Assembly: GCF_014192515.1 (NCBI RefSeq)
Contig: NZ_JACHYB010000001.1
Span: forward strand, 62,001 to 126,000
Length of the DNA: 64,000 bases
Direction: 5' to 3'
Origin: Microbacter margulisiae
GTDB taxonomy: Bacteria; Bacteroidota; Bacteroidia; Bacteroidales; Paludibacteraceae
Shown here: positions 53,171 to 62,617 of the stretch, in pieces
Position numbering within the stretch: the stretch's first letter is position 1
How the letters are laid out: each line of letters starts with the position of its first letter
Made by a program: the position numbers and the translations under genes
The notes under the pieces: generated by a model
Told to the model about the DNA's origin: nothing
Database searches by the model: none
Seen by the model: the letters and a program-made list of their open reading frames with translations, nothing else

Positions 53171-56149
53171 ATGAAAAACGTCAACATCAAAAAGCTTTAT
53201 TTTAAAGATACTTCGTTTGCCGATTTGATGAACAAACGGATTTATAATATTCTGCTTATTGCCAGTGCATATGATTCTTTTATGCTGGAGGAAGATGGGC
53301 GGGTTGATGAACAGATTTTTAATGAGTATGTGTCGCTTGATTTGCGCTATCCTCCTCGCATTACATTGGTAAACAACGAGGAAGATGCATTTCGTATGTT
53401 GAAGGAGCGTTCTTTTGAATTGATTATTTCCATGCCGGCGGGTGAACATAGCGATACGTTTGATATTGCCAAGCGTATTAAGGAGTTATGCCCTCAAATT
53501 CCTATTATCGTGCTTACCCCTTTTTCGCGGGGTGTTTCGCGACGTTTTGCCCATGAGGATCTGAGCGCTATTGATTATGTGTTTAGTTGGTTGGGCAACG
53601 CTGATCTTTTACTGGCTATTATTAAGCTGATTGAGGATCGTATGAATGTGGAATACGATGTTGCGAAAGTGGGCGTTCAGGTTATTTTATTTGTAGAAGA
53701 CTCGGTCCGTTTTTACTCATCAATGTTGCCGATTCTGTATAAGCTCGTTTTCAAACAATCGCGCTCCTTTATGACAGAGGCGCTTAACGAACATGAGCAG
53801 ATGTTGCGGATGCGTGGCCGTCCGAAGATTGTTTTAGCGCGTTCGTATGAGGAAGCCATGAAACTCTATCGTCAGTATAAAAACCATTTGCTGGGTGTAA
53901 TTACGGATGTCAGCTTTAACCGGTCAGGCGTAAAAAACAAATATGCCGGTATCAGTTTATGTGAAGACATGCGGCTGGAAGATCCGCATATCCCGATTAT
54001 CATGCAATCTTCGGATGGAGACAATGCTGAATATGCGGAACAATTCGGGGCTGTTTTCCTGAATAAAGGATCTAAAACGTTGCATAGGGAACTTGAAGAT
54101 GCAGTGATAGAAAGTTTTGGGTTTGGCGATTTTGTTTTCAAGGATCCCCATACAGGACAGGAAGTAAAGCGGATTACGATGCTCAAAGAGTTGCAGGAAT
54201 CCATTTTCACTATTCCCGATGATTCGCTCTATTATCATGTGTCGCGCAATCATATTTCCCGGTGGCTTTATTCCCGTGCTATGTTTCCGTTGGCGGAATT
54301 TCTGAAACGGATTTCGATAGAGCCGGGAGATAACCTGCAGGATGTACGGAGAATTATTTTTGAAGCCATTGTCGACTATCGTCGTATTAAGAACAGAGGT
54401 GTGGTGGCTTTGTTTGAACGCGATCGTTTTGATGAATATTCCAAATTTGCCCGCATTGGCGAAGGTTCGATGGGGGGCAAGGGCAGGGGCCTTGCGTTTC
54501 TGGATGCTATGGTGAAACGCACCATTGAAGATGATGATTTCCCTGATGCATCAATCACTGTGCCACGTACGGTGGTGTTGTGTACCGATTTGTTTTCAGA
54601 TTTTATGGCAAAGAATAACCTGTACGAAATAGCGTTGCAGGATTTGCCTGATGATGAAATTCTGGATCATTTTCTTAAAGCGCAACTTTCTAACGATGTA
54701 ATGGAAGATATCCAGGCATTTCTTGCATCCATTTCCGGGCCGGTGGCGATACGTTCTTCAAGTTTATTGGAAGATTCACATTACCAGCCGTTTGCCGGGA
54801 TATATGCAACCTATATGGTGCCTCATTCCCCTGAAAACCAGTCGTTGACTCTTCTGGCAGTACGTGATGCCATTAAAGCCGTATATGCATCGGTATTTTA
54901 TCGTGATAGCAAGGCTTACCTGAAATCGACACGCAACGTGATTGATGAGGAAAAAATGGCTATTGTGATGCAGGAAGTCTGCGGAACTTCATATGGTTCC
55001 AGATTTTATCCTTCATTTTCGGGCGTAGCCCGTTCATTAAACTTTTATCCTATTGGGCATGAGAAGGCTGAAGAAGGGGTGGCGCATGTGGGTTTAGGAT
55101 TAGGAAAATACATAGTGGAAGGAGGCATGAATTTGCGTTTTTCTCCTGCGCATCCAAAAAGTGTACTTCAAACCAGTACGCTGCAAATGACGTTACATGA
55201 AACCCAGACATTCTTTTATGCTCTTGATTTGCACTCAGCTTCCTTTACGCCACAAGTTGATGACGGATTCAATCTGTTGAAACTGAAAATTAAAGATGCT
55301 GAAGAAGATGGTTCGTTGCTGTATCTTGCTTCAACGTACGATCCACAGGCGGAGACTCTTTATGATGGCGTTTATCCGGGAGGTCGCAAGGTCATTACGT
55401 TTGCCAATATTTTGAAACATGACGTTTTCCCGCTGGCTCCTATTCTGAAACGGATCTTACAAACCGGCCAGCGTGAGATGGGACGAGCCATTGAAATAGA
55501 GTTTGCTGTAAATTTACATCCCAAACCGACATTTTATTTATTACAGATTCGGCCGATTGTTGATTCCAACGAATGGGTGGACGAAGATATTACGAATGTA
55601 GCTGATGAGGAAACGTTAGTGAATTGTTACAAAGCTCTCGGTCAGGGTGTCGTAAATGATGTCCATGATGTGGTGTATGTGAAACCGCAGGATTTTGATG
55701 CCGAGCATAATCCATTAATTGTCGGTGAAATTGATGAAATAAACAGGCGATTGCTGTCGGATGATAAAGGCTATGTGCTGGTCGGGCCGGGACGCTGGGG
55801 CTCCAATGATCCATGGCTGGGAATTCCTGTGAAATGGCCCCAGATATCGGCTGCCCGTGTTATTGTGGAGTCAGGACTGCATCACTATCGGGTTGATCCG
55901 AGCCAGGGAACCCATTTCTTTCAAAACCTTACATCGTTTGGTGTAGGCTATTTTACTGTGAATCCTTATATGAACGATGGATTTGTCGATTTCGATTTTT
56001 TAGACAAGCAGAAAGCGGTGGAAGAGACCCAATTCATTCGTCATGTTCGTTTTGAATGTCCTGTGGTTATAAAAATGGATGGTCGCAAAAACCGGGGTGT
56101 TGTGTTGAATCCTGAATGTAAGCATTCCGGATCAATTAAAAATCAATGA
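53171..56149 (+). CDS. PEP/pyruvate-binding (PPDK_N-like) protein with receiver-like N-terminus
   Basis: The 992 residues begin with a receiver-like region (about 25-150, ELIISMPAGEHSDTF), then a second receiver-like domain (about 168-320: ILFVEDSVRFY, GVITDVSFNRSG with the candidate phospho-Asp). A PEP-synthase-type nucleotide-binding domain follows (about 430-795: GSMGGKGRGLAFLDAM, GPVAIRSSSLLEDS, FYLLQIRPIVD), and a 200-residue tail (VLVGPGRWGSNDPWLGIPVK). The phosphohistidine domain and PEP barrel of true PEP synthase are absent, unlike ppdK in this window. It may transfer phosphate under control of the receiver-like part, or be a regulatory or structural relative. Confidence 0.82.
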   Translation: MKNVNIKKLYFKDTSFADLMNKRIYNILLIASAYDSFMLEEDGRVDEQIFNEYVSLDLRYPPRITLVNNEEDAFRMLKERSFELIISMPAGEHSDTFDIAKRIKELCPQIPIIVLTPFSRGVSRRFAHEDLSAIDYVFSWLGNADLLLAIIKLIEDRMNVEYDVAKVGVQVILFVEDSVRFYSSMLPILYKLVFKQSRSFMTEALNEHEQMLRMRGRPKIVLARSYEEAMKLYRQYKNHLLGVITDVSFNRSGVKNKYAGISLCEDMRLEDPHIPIIMQSSDGDNAEYAEQFGAVFLNKGSKTLHRELEDAVIESFGFGDFVFKDPHTGQEVKRITMLKELQESIFTIPDDSLYYHVSRNHISRWLYSRAMFPLAEFLKRISIEPGDNLQDVRRIIFEAIVDYRRIKNRGVVALFERDRFDEYSKFARIGEGSMGGKGRGLAFLDAMVKRTIEDDDFPDASITVPRTVVLCTDLFSDFMAKNNLYEIALQDLPDDEILDHFLKAQLSNDVMEDIQAFLASISGPVAIRSSSLLEDSHYQPFAGIYATYMVPHSPENQSLTLLAVRDAIKAVYASVFYRDSKAYLKSTRNVIDEEKMAIVMQEVCGTSYGSRFYPSFSGVARSLNFYPIGHEKAEEGVAHVGLGLGKYIVEGGMNLRFSPAHPKSVLQTSTLQMTLHETQTFFYALDLHSASFTPQVDDGFNLLKLKIKDAEEDGSLLYLASTYDPQAETLYDGVYPGGRKVITFANILKHDVFPLAPILKRILQTGQREMGRAIEIEFAVNLHPKPTFYLLQIRPIVDSNEWVDEDITNVADEETLVNCYKALGQGVVNDVHDVVYVKPQDFDAEHNPLIVGEIDEINRRLLSDDKGYVLVGPGRWGSNDPWLGIPVKWPQISAARVIVESGLHHYRVDPSQGTHFFQNLTSFGVGYFTVNPYMNDGFVDFDFLDKQKAVEETQFIRHVRFECPVVIKMDGRKNRGVVLNPECKHSGSIKNQ

Positions 56150-56552
56150 GCTGTAGGGCCTTGTTTTCTTCTGTTGTCATAAGCTCTTGATCTTTATCCG
56201 TTTGATCATCAATGCCACAAAGGTGTAGTATGCCGTGAATCATGACACGGTAAAGTTCCTGTTGAACAGGTGTGTTATATTCTTTTGCGTTGGACGCCAC
56301 TGTGTCAAGGCTAATGAAAAGGTCACCGTTCAAGATTTGCCCATCGGATGAATCAAAAGTGATGATGTCGGTATAGTAGTCGTGGTGTAAATATTGCCGG
56401 TTGATAGTGATGATTTTTTCATCATTGCAGAACAGATAAGAGATGTCGCCGATCTTTTTTCCGTGGTTCGCTGCAACCCTTTTGATCCATGCCGTGACTT
56501 TGCGACGGAGAAATACGGGACTTGATATGTCTTCGGAAAGATATTGAATCAT
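56136..56552 (-). CDS. ybeY: endoribonuclease YbeY (rRNA maturation)
   Basis: YbeY is a metal-dependent RNase acting in 16S rRNA 3'-end maturation and ribosome quality control. The 138-residue protein has YYTDIITFDSSDG and the metal motif VMIHGILHLCGIDDQTDKD near residue 102. The canonical HGxLHLxGYDH ends here as HGILHLCGIDD, so the third His ligand is replaced by Asp, as in a number of Bacteroidota sequences. The gene converges on the PEP/pyruvate-binding gene with a 14-nt overlap and lies 2 nt after rsmG. Confidence 0.9.
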   Translation of the reverse strand: MIQYLSEDISSPVFLRRKVTAWIKRVAANHGKKIGDISYLFCNDEKIITINRQYLHHDYYTDIITFDSSDGQILNGDLFISLDTVASNAKEYNTPVQQELYRVMIHGILHLCGIDDQTDKDQELMTTEENKALQLIDF

Positions 56553-56554
56553 AG

Positions 56555-57178
56555 CTACAGGGGGAGATAAACAATTTTTTTTGTGTCAAAAAATGGCTCG
56601 TCAAAATAGTCAGATAGTTTATAGACAGATGCTTTATGTTTAAATGGAGCAACTTCGGCGCCAACTTCACCTCCTTTTAAAGTGATTAACCCGTTGGGGA
56701 GCGCATTGTGTTGTTGTTGTGCAATATTTTTTCTGACAATCTTTGCCAGATCCCCAAGAGGCATGACAGCACGGCTTACCACAAAGTCATATTTTCCTGA
56801 TTCTTCTTCTCCGCGTTCGTGCCTGAACGTAATGTTTTTCAGGCCAATCGCATTGGCAATCTCCGTGGCAACATGAATCTTTTTCCCGATGGAATCAATC
56901 AGACAGAAATGAACCTGAGGCAATACAATGGCCAGCGGAATTCCGGGCAAACCACCTCCGGTACCGAAATCGAGCACTTTGGTTCCATCTTTGAAATGCA
57001 ATACCTTGTCGATGGCTAATGAGTGCAGGATGTGGCGTTCATACAGATTGTCAATGTCTTTTCGTGAGATGACATTGATCTTACTGTTCCAGTCGGTATA
57101 TAAGTCGCCCAATGCAGCAAACTGATCTTCCTGCGTAGTTGTTAACGTTGGGAAATAGTGTCGGAGGAGGTCAATCAT
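56555..57178 (-). CDS. rsmG: 16S rRNA (guanine527-N7)-methyltransferase RsmG
   Basis: RsmG methylates G527 of 16S rRNA. The protein has the SAM-binding motif VLDFGTGGGLPGIPLAIVLP and the following VHFCLIDSIGKKIHVATEIA, with FVVSRAVMPLGDLAKI further on. ATG 57178 (207 residues) is preferred to 57241, since a -7 box at 57199-57206 lies between them. The ybeY gene follows almost directly, so both ribosome-maturation genes are probably co-transcribed. Confidence 0.92.
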   Translation of the reverse strand: MIDLLRHYFPTLTTTQEDQFAALGDLYTDWNSKINVISRKDIDNLYERHILHSLAIDKVLHFKDGTKVLDFGTGGGLPGIPLAIVLPQVHFCLIDSIGKKIHVATEIANAIGLKNITFRHERGEEESGKYDFVVSRAVMPLGDLAKIVRKNIAQQQHNALPNGLITLKGGEVGAEVAPFKHKASVYKLSDYFDEPFFDTKKIVYLPL

Positions 57179-57198
57179 ACTTCGATTAAAATGAGCTA

Positions 57199-57206
57199 CA
57201 AATGTA
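57199..57206 (-). promoter_or_regulatory. -7 box (TACATTTG) for rsmG-ybeY
   Basis: On the minus strand, TACATTTG lies 21 nt before the preferred rsmG start and supports that start. It lies 12 nt from the plus-strand -7 box of hisB. Confidence 0.55.
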
Positions 57207-57218
57207 CACATAAATTTG

Positions 57219-57226
57219 TACCTTTG
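57219..57226 (+). promoter_or_regulatory. -7 box (TACCTTTG) for hisB
   Basis: TACCTTTGCGCC is a typical Bacteroidota -7 and start region. It overlaps the longest possible hisB-frame start (57232), favouring ATG 57307. Confidence 0.6.
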
Positions 57227-57306
57227 CGCCGGTGTATTCAATTTCTGTTAACATTAAGAAAGGTAAATACATCGTATGTAATGTAGAATTATTGAATATT
57301 TTTTGG

Positions 57307-58434
57307 ATGACCCCATTACTGTTTATCGATCGCGATGGCACCATATTGGTTGAACCTCCTGTTACGTATCAAGTTGACCGGTTGGATTTACTTGAGTTTT
57401 ATCCTAAAGTGATCCGTAACCTGTATTTGATCCGTACAAAGAGTGATTTTCGTTTCGTTATGGTAAGCAATCAGGATGGATTGGGAACCGACGCCTATCC
57501 GCAGGCTGCCTTTGATTTGGTGCAGCAGAAAATGTTGCAATGTCTTTCCAATGAAGGAATCGGGTTTGACGCCATTCACATTGATCCATCGTTGCCTGAG
57601 GAAAACTCACCGAACCGGAAGCCACGTACGGGAATGCTTCAGGAATATATGACCGGCGATTATGATTTGTCTGCTTCGTATGTTATCGGCGATCGTATCA
57701 CCGATGTGCAGATGGCCCGCAATATAGGTTGTAAGGCGATTTTGTTGCAGGAACCTGAAAGCGCTTTGCCGTTATTGAAAGCAGAACAATTGGATGAATT
57801 TTGCGTTTTATGCACAACTGATTGGGATCGGATTTCCTCTTTGTTACTGGCCGGTCAGCGTGTAGCCGAAATTAGCCGTCAAACCAGGGAAACGGATATT
57901 TCCATCCGTTTGAATCTGGATGGGTCGGGCAAAACAGAAATTTCGACGGGATTGGGTTTCTTTGATCATATGTTGGAACAAATCGGAAAACATGCCGGCG
58001 TTGATCTTACGATTCGTGTAAAGGGAGATTTGGAAGTAGACGAACATCATACGATTGAGGATACGGCGTTGGCCCTGGGAGAAGCTTTTGCCAAGGCTTT
58101 GGGAGACAAACGGGGCGTTGAGCGTTATGGTTTTTGTTTACCGATGGATGACTCCTTATGTCAGGTTGCCATTGATTTCGGAGGTCGTCCCTGGTTGGTT
58201 TGGAAAGCTGAGTTTAAGCGTGAAAAGATAGGGGAGATGCCTACCGAAATGTTTTTCCATTTTTTCAAGTCCCTGAGTGATGCTGCCAAAATGAACCTGA
58301 ATATTCAGGCTGAAGGTGACAACGAACATCATAAGATTGAGGGTATTTTCAAAGCGTTTGCGCGTGCCGTCAAGATGGCTATCCGCCGTGATATTTTCAG
58401 TCAGGAATTGCCTTCAACGAAAGGAATGCTATAG
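57307..58434 (+). CDS. hisB: bifunctional histidinol-phosphatase / imidazoleglycerol-phosphate dehydratase
   Basis: HisB catalyses two steps of histidine synthesis. From ATG 57307 the 375-residue protein has an N-terminal HAD phosphatase ([14 protein letters not shown] at residues 5-18, [17 protein letters not shown] near 130) and a C-terminal dehydratase (about 185-375) with [18 protein letters not shown] and [17 protein letters not shown]; HHxxED-type histidines coordinate the metals, and [18 protein letters not shown] repeats the motif. No other his gene is seen next to it. Confidence 0.94.
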   Translation: MTPLLFIDRDGTILVEPPVTYQVDRLDLLEFYPKVIRNLYLIRTKSDFRFVMVSNQDGLGTDAYPQAAFDLVQQKMLQCLSNEGIGFDAIHIDPSLPEENSPNRKPRTGMLQEYMTGDYDLSASYVIGDRITDVQMARNIGCKAILLQEPESALPLLKAEQLDEFCVLCTTDWDRISSLLLAGQRVAEISRQTRETDISIRLNLDGSGKTEISTGLGFFDHMLEQIGKHAGVDLTIRVKGDLEVDEHHTIEDTALALGEAFAKALGDKRGVERYGFCLPMDDSLCQVAIDFGGRPWLVWKAEFKREKIGEMPTEMFFHFFKSLSDAAKMNLNIQAEGDNEHHKIEGIFKAFARAVKMAIRRDIFSQELPSTKGML

Positions 58435-58709
58435 AGGAATCTGAGAGGTAGAAGTTAGAGAAAATGAGAAGATAACAACCTCAAAGTAGTGTAGTAGTTG
58501 GTAGGTAGTAGATAGTAGGAATCTGAGAATCAACATACAGCGGTTAGCGATAAATGGTAAATAGTTAATAAGCGCCTGTCTTTAGCCTTTAGGCTATTGG
58601 TTCTTGCCTTTAGACTTGTTGTTGCCTTTCAACTTTAGACTCTTGGCCTGTTTTGCTATTCCGTTTCTAAGATTACATCTCAAAACTTGTACAAGAAAAT
58701 TATAAGTAT
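58435..58709. repeat. intergenic module cluster after hisB
   Basis: Contains AGTGTAGTAGTTGGTAGGTA, GTAGATAGTAGGAATCTGAG and TTTAGACTCTTGGCCTG words shared with the spacers at 25, 46, 59, 60 and 63 kb. No gene is seen. Confidence 0.65.
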
Positions 58710-59201
58710 ATGGATTTTTGGATAAAGGAAATTTTTCGTGTAACGAAACGTTTTTACTATGTGAGTTATCTTGTCGGACTCGTGTCTTTATTGAGTGGAT
58801 TTGCTCTTTCCCGGTATTATTGCTTTGATCGGATGGATCCGGTTTTCATACAGATACAGTCAATGGATATCATACTATTGCTTGGAAGTTTGCCTGGCAT
58901 TTTATGGTTGTTTCATAAGAAGACGAAAGAATTGGGGGGACTGCCGACCATGGAGCAACGCACGCAACGTTATCTTCGCTGGTCGTTGATTCGTCTTATT
59001 GTGATAGATTTTAATTTGGTAATCAATATATTATTGCTATTCCTGTTGCGCGATATTTCCTATCTGTTTGCTACGGCGATTGTGATGGTTATGTTGATTT
59101 TATCCCGGCCTATTGTTCAGAAGCTGAAAGAGGAGTTAGGCTTAGTGAAAGAAACCGAGATTTTACCATCCGAAGATCAGGATGGGCAAGGAGAAGATTG
59201 A
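58710..59201 (+). CDS. membrane protein, function unknown
   Basis: The 163-residue protein has four hydrophobic segments (about 17-35, 48-66, 91-111 and 116-134) and an acidic tail (EILPSEDQDGQGED). No family is recognised. It stands alone between two repeat-filled spacers. Codon use and start look normal. Confidence 0.75.
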   Translation: MDFWIKEIFRVTKRFYYVSYLVGLVSLLSGFALSRYYCFDRMDPVFIQIQSMDIILLLGSLPGILWLFHKKTKELGGLPTMEQRTQRYLRWSLIRLIVIDFNLVINILLLFLLRDISYLFATAIVMVMLILSRPIVQKLKEELGLVKETEILPSEDQDGQGED

Positions 59202-59533
59202 AACAGAGAAGGAAACTTTGTCCATAGTTAGCAGACAGAATCCAATAACTGAATGACCGAATAACAGAATGACTGAGTGATTGAATACCAAAACAGCAAA
59301 AAGTTAAAGAAAGATGAGAAGTTAACATCTGCAACGTAGTTAGTAGACAATAGATGGAAATAACAGAATAACTGAAAACTCAAATAGCAAAGGTTGAGTA
59401 GCCTCCAATTGAAACTAGAGGCTATTGGAAAATATTTTTTTATTGTCCTTAACTTCAGCACTCTTCAACTTCTATAACTTTATACAATTATCTACTCCTT
59501 AAACAAGTGATTATATAAATATTTGAACAATAT
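59202..59533. repeat. intergenic module cluster
   Basis: Repeats of AATAACTGAATGACC, AAAGTTAAAGAAAGATGAGA and GTAGTTAGTAGACAATAGAT, all related to words in other spacers of this window. No gene is seen. Confidence 0.65.
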
Positions 59534-59968
59534 ATGATTATAGCGGTTGATTTTGACGGAACAATTGTTGAACATGCCTATCCTAAAATTGGGAAAGAAA
59601 TTCCTTTTGCTATTGATGTTTTAAAGAGATTACAACGGGAAGAATATCATCAGTTAATTTTATGGTCAGTACGTGAAGGAACGCTGTTGGATGAGGCTGT
59701 TGCTTTTTGCCGTTCGCGCGGGCTTGAATTTTATGCTGTCAATAGCAATTATCCAGAAGAAGATCACAGAGAAGGAACAGCCCCCCGGAAGTTGGCTGCG
59801 GATATGTTTATTGATGATCGCAACCTGGGAGGTTTGCCTGATTGGGGTATTATTTACCGGATGATCAAATTTGGGGAAACCCGTGAAGAGGCTGCCGATA
59901 GTGCAAGTACGGAATATAGGAAGAAAAAGAAACGTAATTTGTTAAATCGTATTGGTAACAGGTTGTAA
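59534..59968 (+). CDS. HAD-superfamily hydrolase, BT_0820 type
   Basis: The 144-residue protein has HAD motif I IAVDFDGTIVEHAYP at residues 3-17, motif II-like LILWSVREG near residue 41, and DMFIDDRNLGGLPDWG near 96 as the acidic motif. Its size and sequence fit the small cap-less Bacteroidota phosphatase-like family named after BT_0820. The tail is basic (YRKKKKRNLLNRIGNRL). Substrate unknown. Confidence 0.88.
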   Translation: MIIAVDFDGTIVEHAYPKIGKEIPFAIDVLKRLQREEYHQLILWSVREGTLLDEAVAFCRSRGLEFYAVNSNYPEEDHREGTAPRKLAADMFIDDRNLGGLPDWGIIYRMIKFGETREEAADSASTEYRKKKKRNLLNRIGNRL

Positions 59969-60143
59969 AATAACAGGATAATGCAACAGCAGAAAGATGG
60001 AAATCTCCAAGTAGATAGTAGTGTAGTAGAAATCTGTTGAATCTATGCCAATAGATTTTTAGACTTTAGACCTTTGACCTGTTGTTGCGCTTGGTTCTTT
60101 TACTCAATCCTTTAATCTGTGTTTTACATAATTTCCGAATATA

Positions 60144-62573
60144 ATGAGAAAAATCGCATTATGGGTGCTATTGGTGTTGCTGTGTGTTCCGGCGATGGCA
60201 CAACATCGGATGCGTCTTTTCGGTTATGTCACAGATGCTGCTCACCGGCCTGTTGAATTGGCAACAGTCTATCTGCAGGGCACATTGGTTTCCACATCAA
60301 CTTCTGCAAAAGGATTTTATGAACTAAACTTTTCTGCGAACGATACGGTAACATTGATTGTTACTTGTGTCGGATATGTGCCTGTAAAACAGAAGATTCC
60401 TGTTAGCCCAGCAGCCCAATTAAATGTTATTTTGTCATCTTCGGTTCATTCGCTGAAAGATGTGGAAGTGATGGGACATCGCATCCAGACTACTACCTTT
60501 GAAACGCTGGATGCCAGGCAGGTACGTTTGTTACCTGATGCTTCGGGTGGAAATGTAGAATCGTTGATTGCGACATTGCCCGGCGTACATTCTAATAATG
60601 AGTTGAGTACCCAATATTCTGTACGTGGCGGAAGCTATGACGAAAACAGTGTTTATGTCAATGGTATCGAGATCTATCGTCCGTTGTTAATCCGGGCAGG
60701 CCAACAGGAAGGGTTAAGTTTTATAAATCCCGATATGGTGGATAAAGTGGACTTCTCCGCCGGAGGCTTTGCTCCTAAATATGGGGATAAAATGTCTTCA
60801 GCCTTGTCGATTACGTATAAACGGCCAACTTCTTTTGAAGGAGCAGTTTCCGCCAGTTTGCTGGGAGCTTCGGCTTATGTGGGTTCTTCCGGGAAAAAGT
60901 ACACGGAACTGCAAGGCATCCGCTATAAGACTAATGCTTATTTGTTAGGCACTTTACCAACAAAAGGTCATTACAATCCTTCATTCTTTGACTACCAGAC
61001 CTATGAAACGTATCAATTGACTTCAAAAATAGATCTCTCTTTTTTAGGTAATTTGTCACAGAACAAATACCAGTTTTTCCCATTGGAACAGGAAACTTCG
61101 TTTGGGACATTGCAAACGCCGTTGCAATTGCAAGCCTATTTTGACGGACAGGAAAAAGATTTATTTACAACAAAATTCGGAGCCATTACTTTCTCGTATC
61201 ATCCTGTTCCGGCTTTGACCCTGAGATTGCTTGCTTCAGCTTTTAATACAAATGAATCTGAAACATATGACATTATGGGGCAATACTGGCTTTACTCCTT
61301 AACCACGGACGGAACCGGCAAAACGGTGCCTGACGCAACATTGGGAGTTGGCACATACCTTCGGCATGCCCGTGATTACCTGAATGCTACGGTTGCCAAT
61401 GTCAGTCAAAACGGTTCTTATGAGTTTGGCCATCATTTGATTGAATGGGGGCTTGGAATTCAACATGAGTCAATTACCAATCAGATGAAGGAATGGAATT
61501 ATAAGGATTCTGCGGGTTACTCTTTGCCATATAATTCATCCTACATTCAATTATATGATAACCTGTCTGCCGATTTGTCTCTTTATTCCACACGTTTTCT
61601 GAGTTATTTGCAGGATACGTATAAATATCGCAACAATGCTGGATTATGGGCTTTTACCGGTGGTTTTCGTTCTGATTACTGGAGTTATAATCACGAATGG
61701 TTGATCAGCCCCAGACTGTCTGTTGCCTTTGCTCCTCAATCCAGTAACTTTGTATTTCGATTTGCTACCGGAGTTTACTATCAGGCTCCCTTCTTTAAAG
61801 AAGTGCGTGATACTTCTACCGCTTTGAATGGGAATACGACAGCTCAACTCGATCCTCATATAAAAGCGCAACGTTCATTGCATTTTGTTTTGGGTGGCGA
61901 TTATCATTTTATGCAATGGGGGCGACCGTTTAAGTTTACGGCAGAGTGTTATTATAAGCCCGAAGATCAGGTGATTCCATATGTTGTTGACAATGTAAAT
62001 ATTACTTATTTTGGAGGAAATACGGCTAAAGCTTATGCTGCTGGAATTGACATGCGATTGTTTGGAGAATTTGTTCCTGGCACCGATTCATGGATCAGTC
62101 TTTCATTGATGCAATCAAAAGAAAAATTGTTAAAAGGAACGGATAGCTATGGAAATCCCATTTATACGTCTTATATTGCAAGACCTAACGATCAGCGTTA
62201 CAGTGTTTCAATGTTCTTTCAGGATTTTGTCCCTTCATATCCGCGTATTAAAGTCAATTTGAAGGTCATTTGGGCGGACGGATTACCGGTTTCTCCACCA
62301 CATAATCCATATGTAGCCCCGTTCAGGACACCTCCTTATCAACGCGTTGATATCGGTGCCGCTTATGCTTTGATTGATAAAGACCATCGTCCGGATGCTG
62401 CCGTCTGGCATTTTATTAAAGACGCCTGGATTAATCTGGATGTGTTCAATTTGTTAGATATTTACAATGTAAATTCCTATTTTTGGGTGAATGATATCTA
62501 TAACCGGCAATATCCGGTTCCGAATTATTTAACGGGACGATTGTTGAATATACGCTTTTCAGTAGACTTTTGA
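60144..62573 (+). CDS. TonB-dependent outer-membrane receptor
   Basis: The 809-residue protein starts with a signal peptide (about 1-19), then a carboxypeptidase-like regulatory domain (about 24-105: RLFGYVTDAAHRPVELATVY), a plug (about 120-235, with LIATLPGVHSNNELSTQYSV and RGGSYDENSVYVNGIEIYRP) and a barrel to the C-terminus ending in Phe (IRFSVDF), the usual recognition end for the BAM machinery. No SusD partner follows, so glycan uptake of the SusCD type is not implied; the ligand is unknown. Confidence 0.92.
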   Translation: MRKIALWVLLVLLCVPAMAQHRMRLFGYVTDAAHRPVELATVYLQGTLVSTSTSAKGFYELNFSANDTVTLIVTCVGYVPVKQKIPVSPAAQLNVILSSSVHSLKDVEVMGHRIQTTTFETLDARQVRLLPDASGGNVESLIATLPGVHSNNELSTQYSVRGGSYDENSVYVNGIEIYRPLLIRAGQQEGLSFINPDMVDKVDFSAGGFAPKYGDKMSSALSITYKRPTSFEGAVSASLLGASAYVGSSGKKYTELQGIRYKTNAYLLGTLPTKGHYNPSFFDYQTYETYQLTSKIDLSFLGNLSQNKYQFFPLEQETSFGTLQTPLQLQAYFDGQEKDLFTTKFGAITFSYHPVPALTLRLLASAFNTNESETYDIMGQYWLYSLTTDGTGKTVPDATLGVGTYLRHARDYLNATVANVSQNGSYEFGHHLIEWGLGIQHESITNQMKEWNYKDSAGYSLPYNSSYIQLYDNLSADLSLYSTRFLSYLQDTYKYRNNAGLWAFTGGFRSDYWSYNHEWLISPRLSVAFAPQSSNFVFRFATGVYYQAPFFKEVRDTSTALNGNTTAQLDPHIKAQRSLHFVLGGDYHFMQWGRPFKFTAECYYKPEDQVIPYVVDNVNITYFGGNTAKAYAAGIDMRLFGEFVPGTDSWISLSLMQSKEKLLKGTDSYGNPIYTSYIARPNDQRYSVSMFFQDFVPSYPRIKVNLKVIWADGLPVSPPHNPYVAPFRTPPYQRVDIGAAYALIDKDHRPDAAVWHFIKDAWINLDVFNLLDIYNVNSYFWVNDIYNRQYPVPNYLTGRLLNIRFSVDF

Positions 62574-62617
62574 TGAGTAGTAATTAATTATAAACGAAGA
62601 ATATAAATCTTTTTGCC

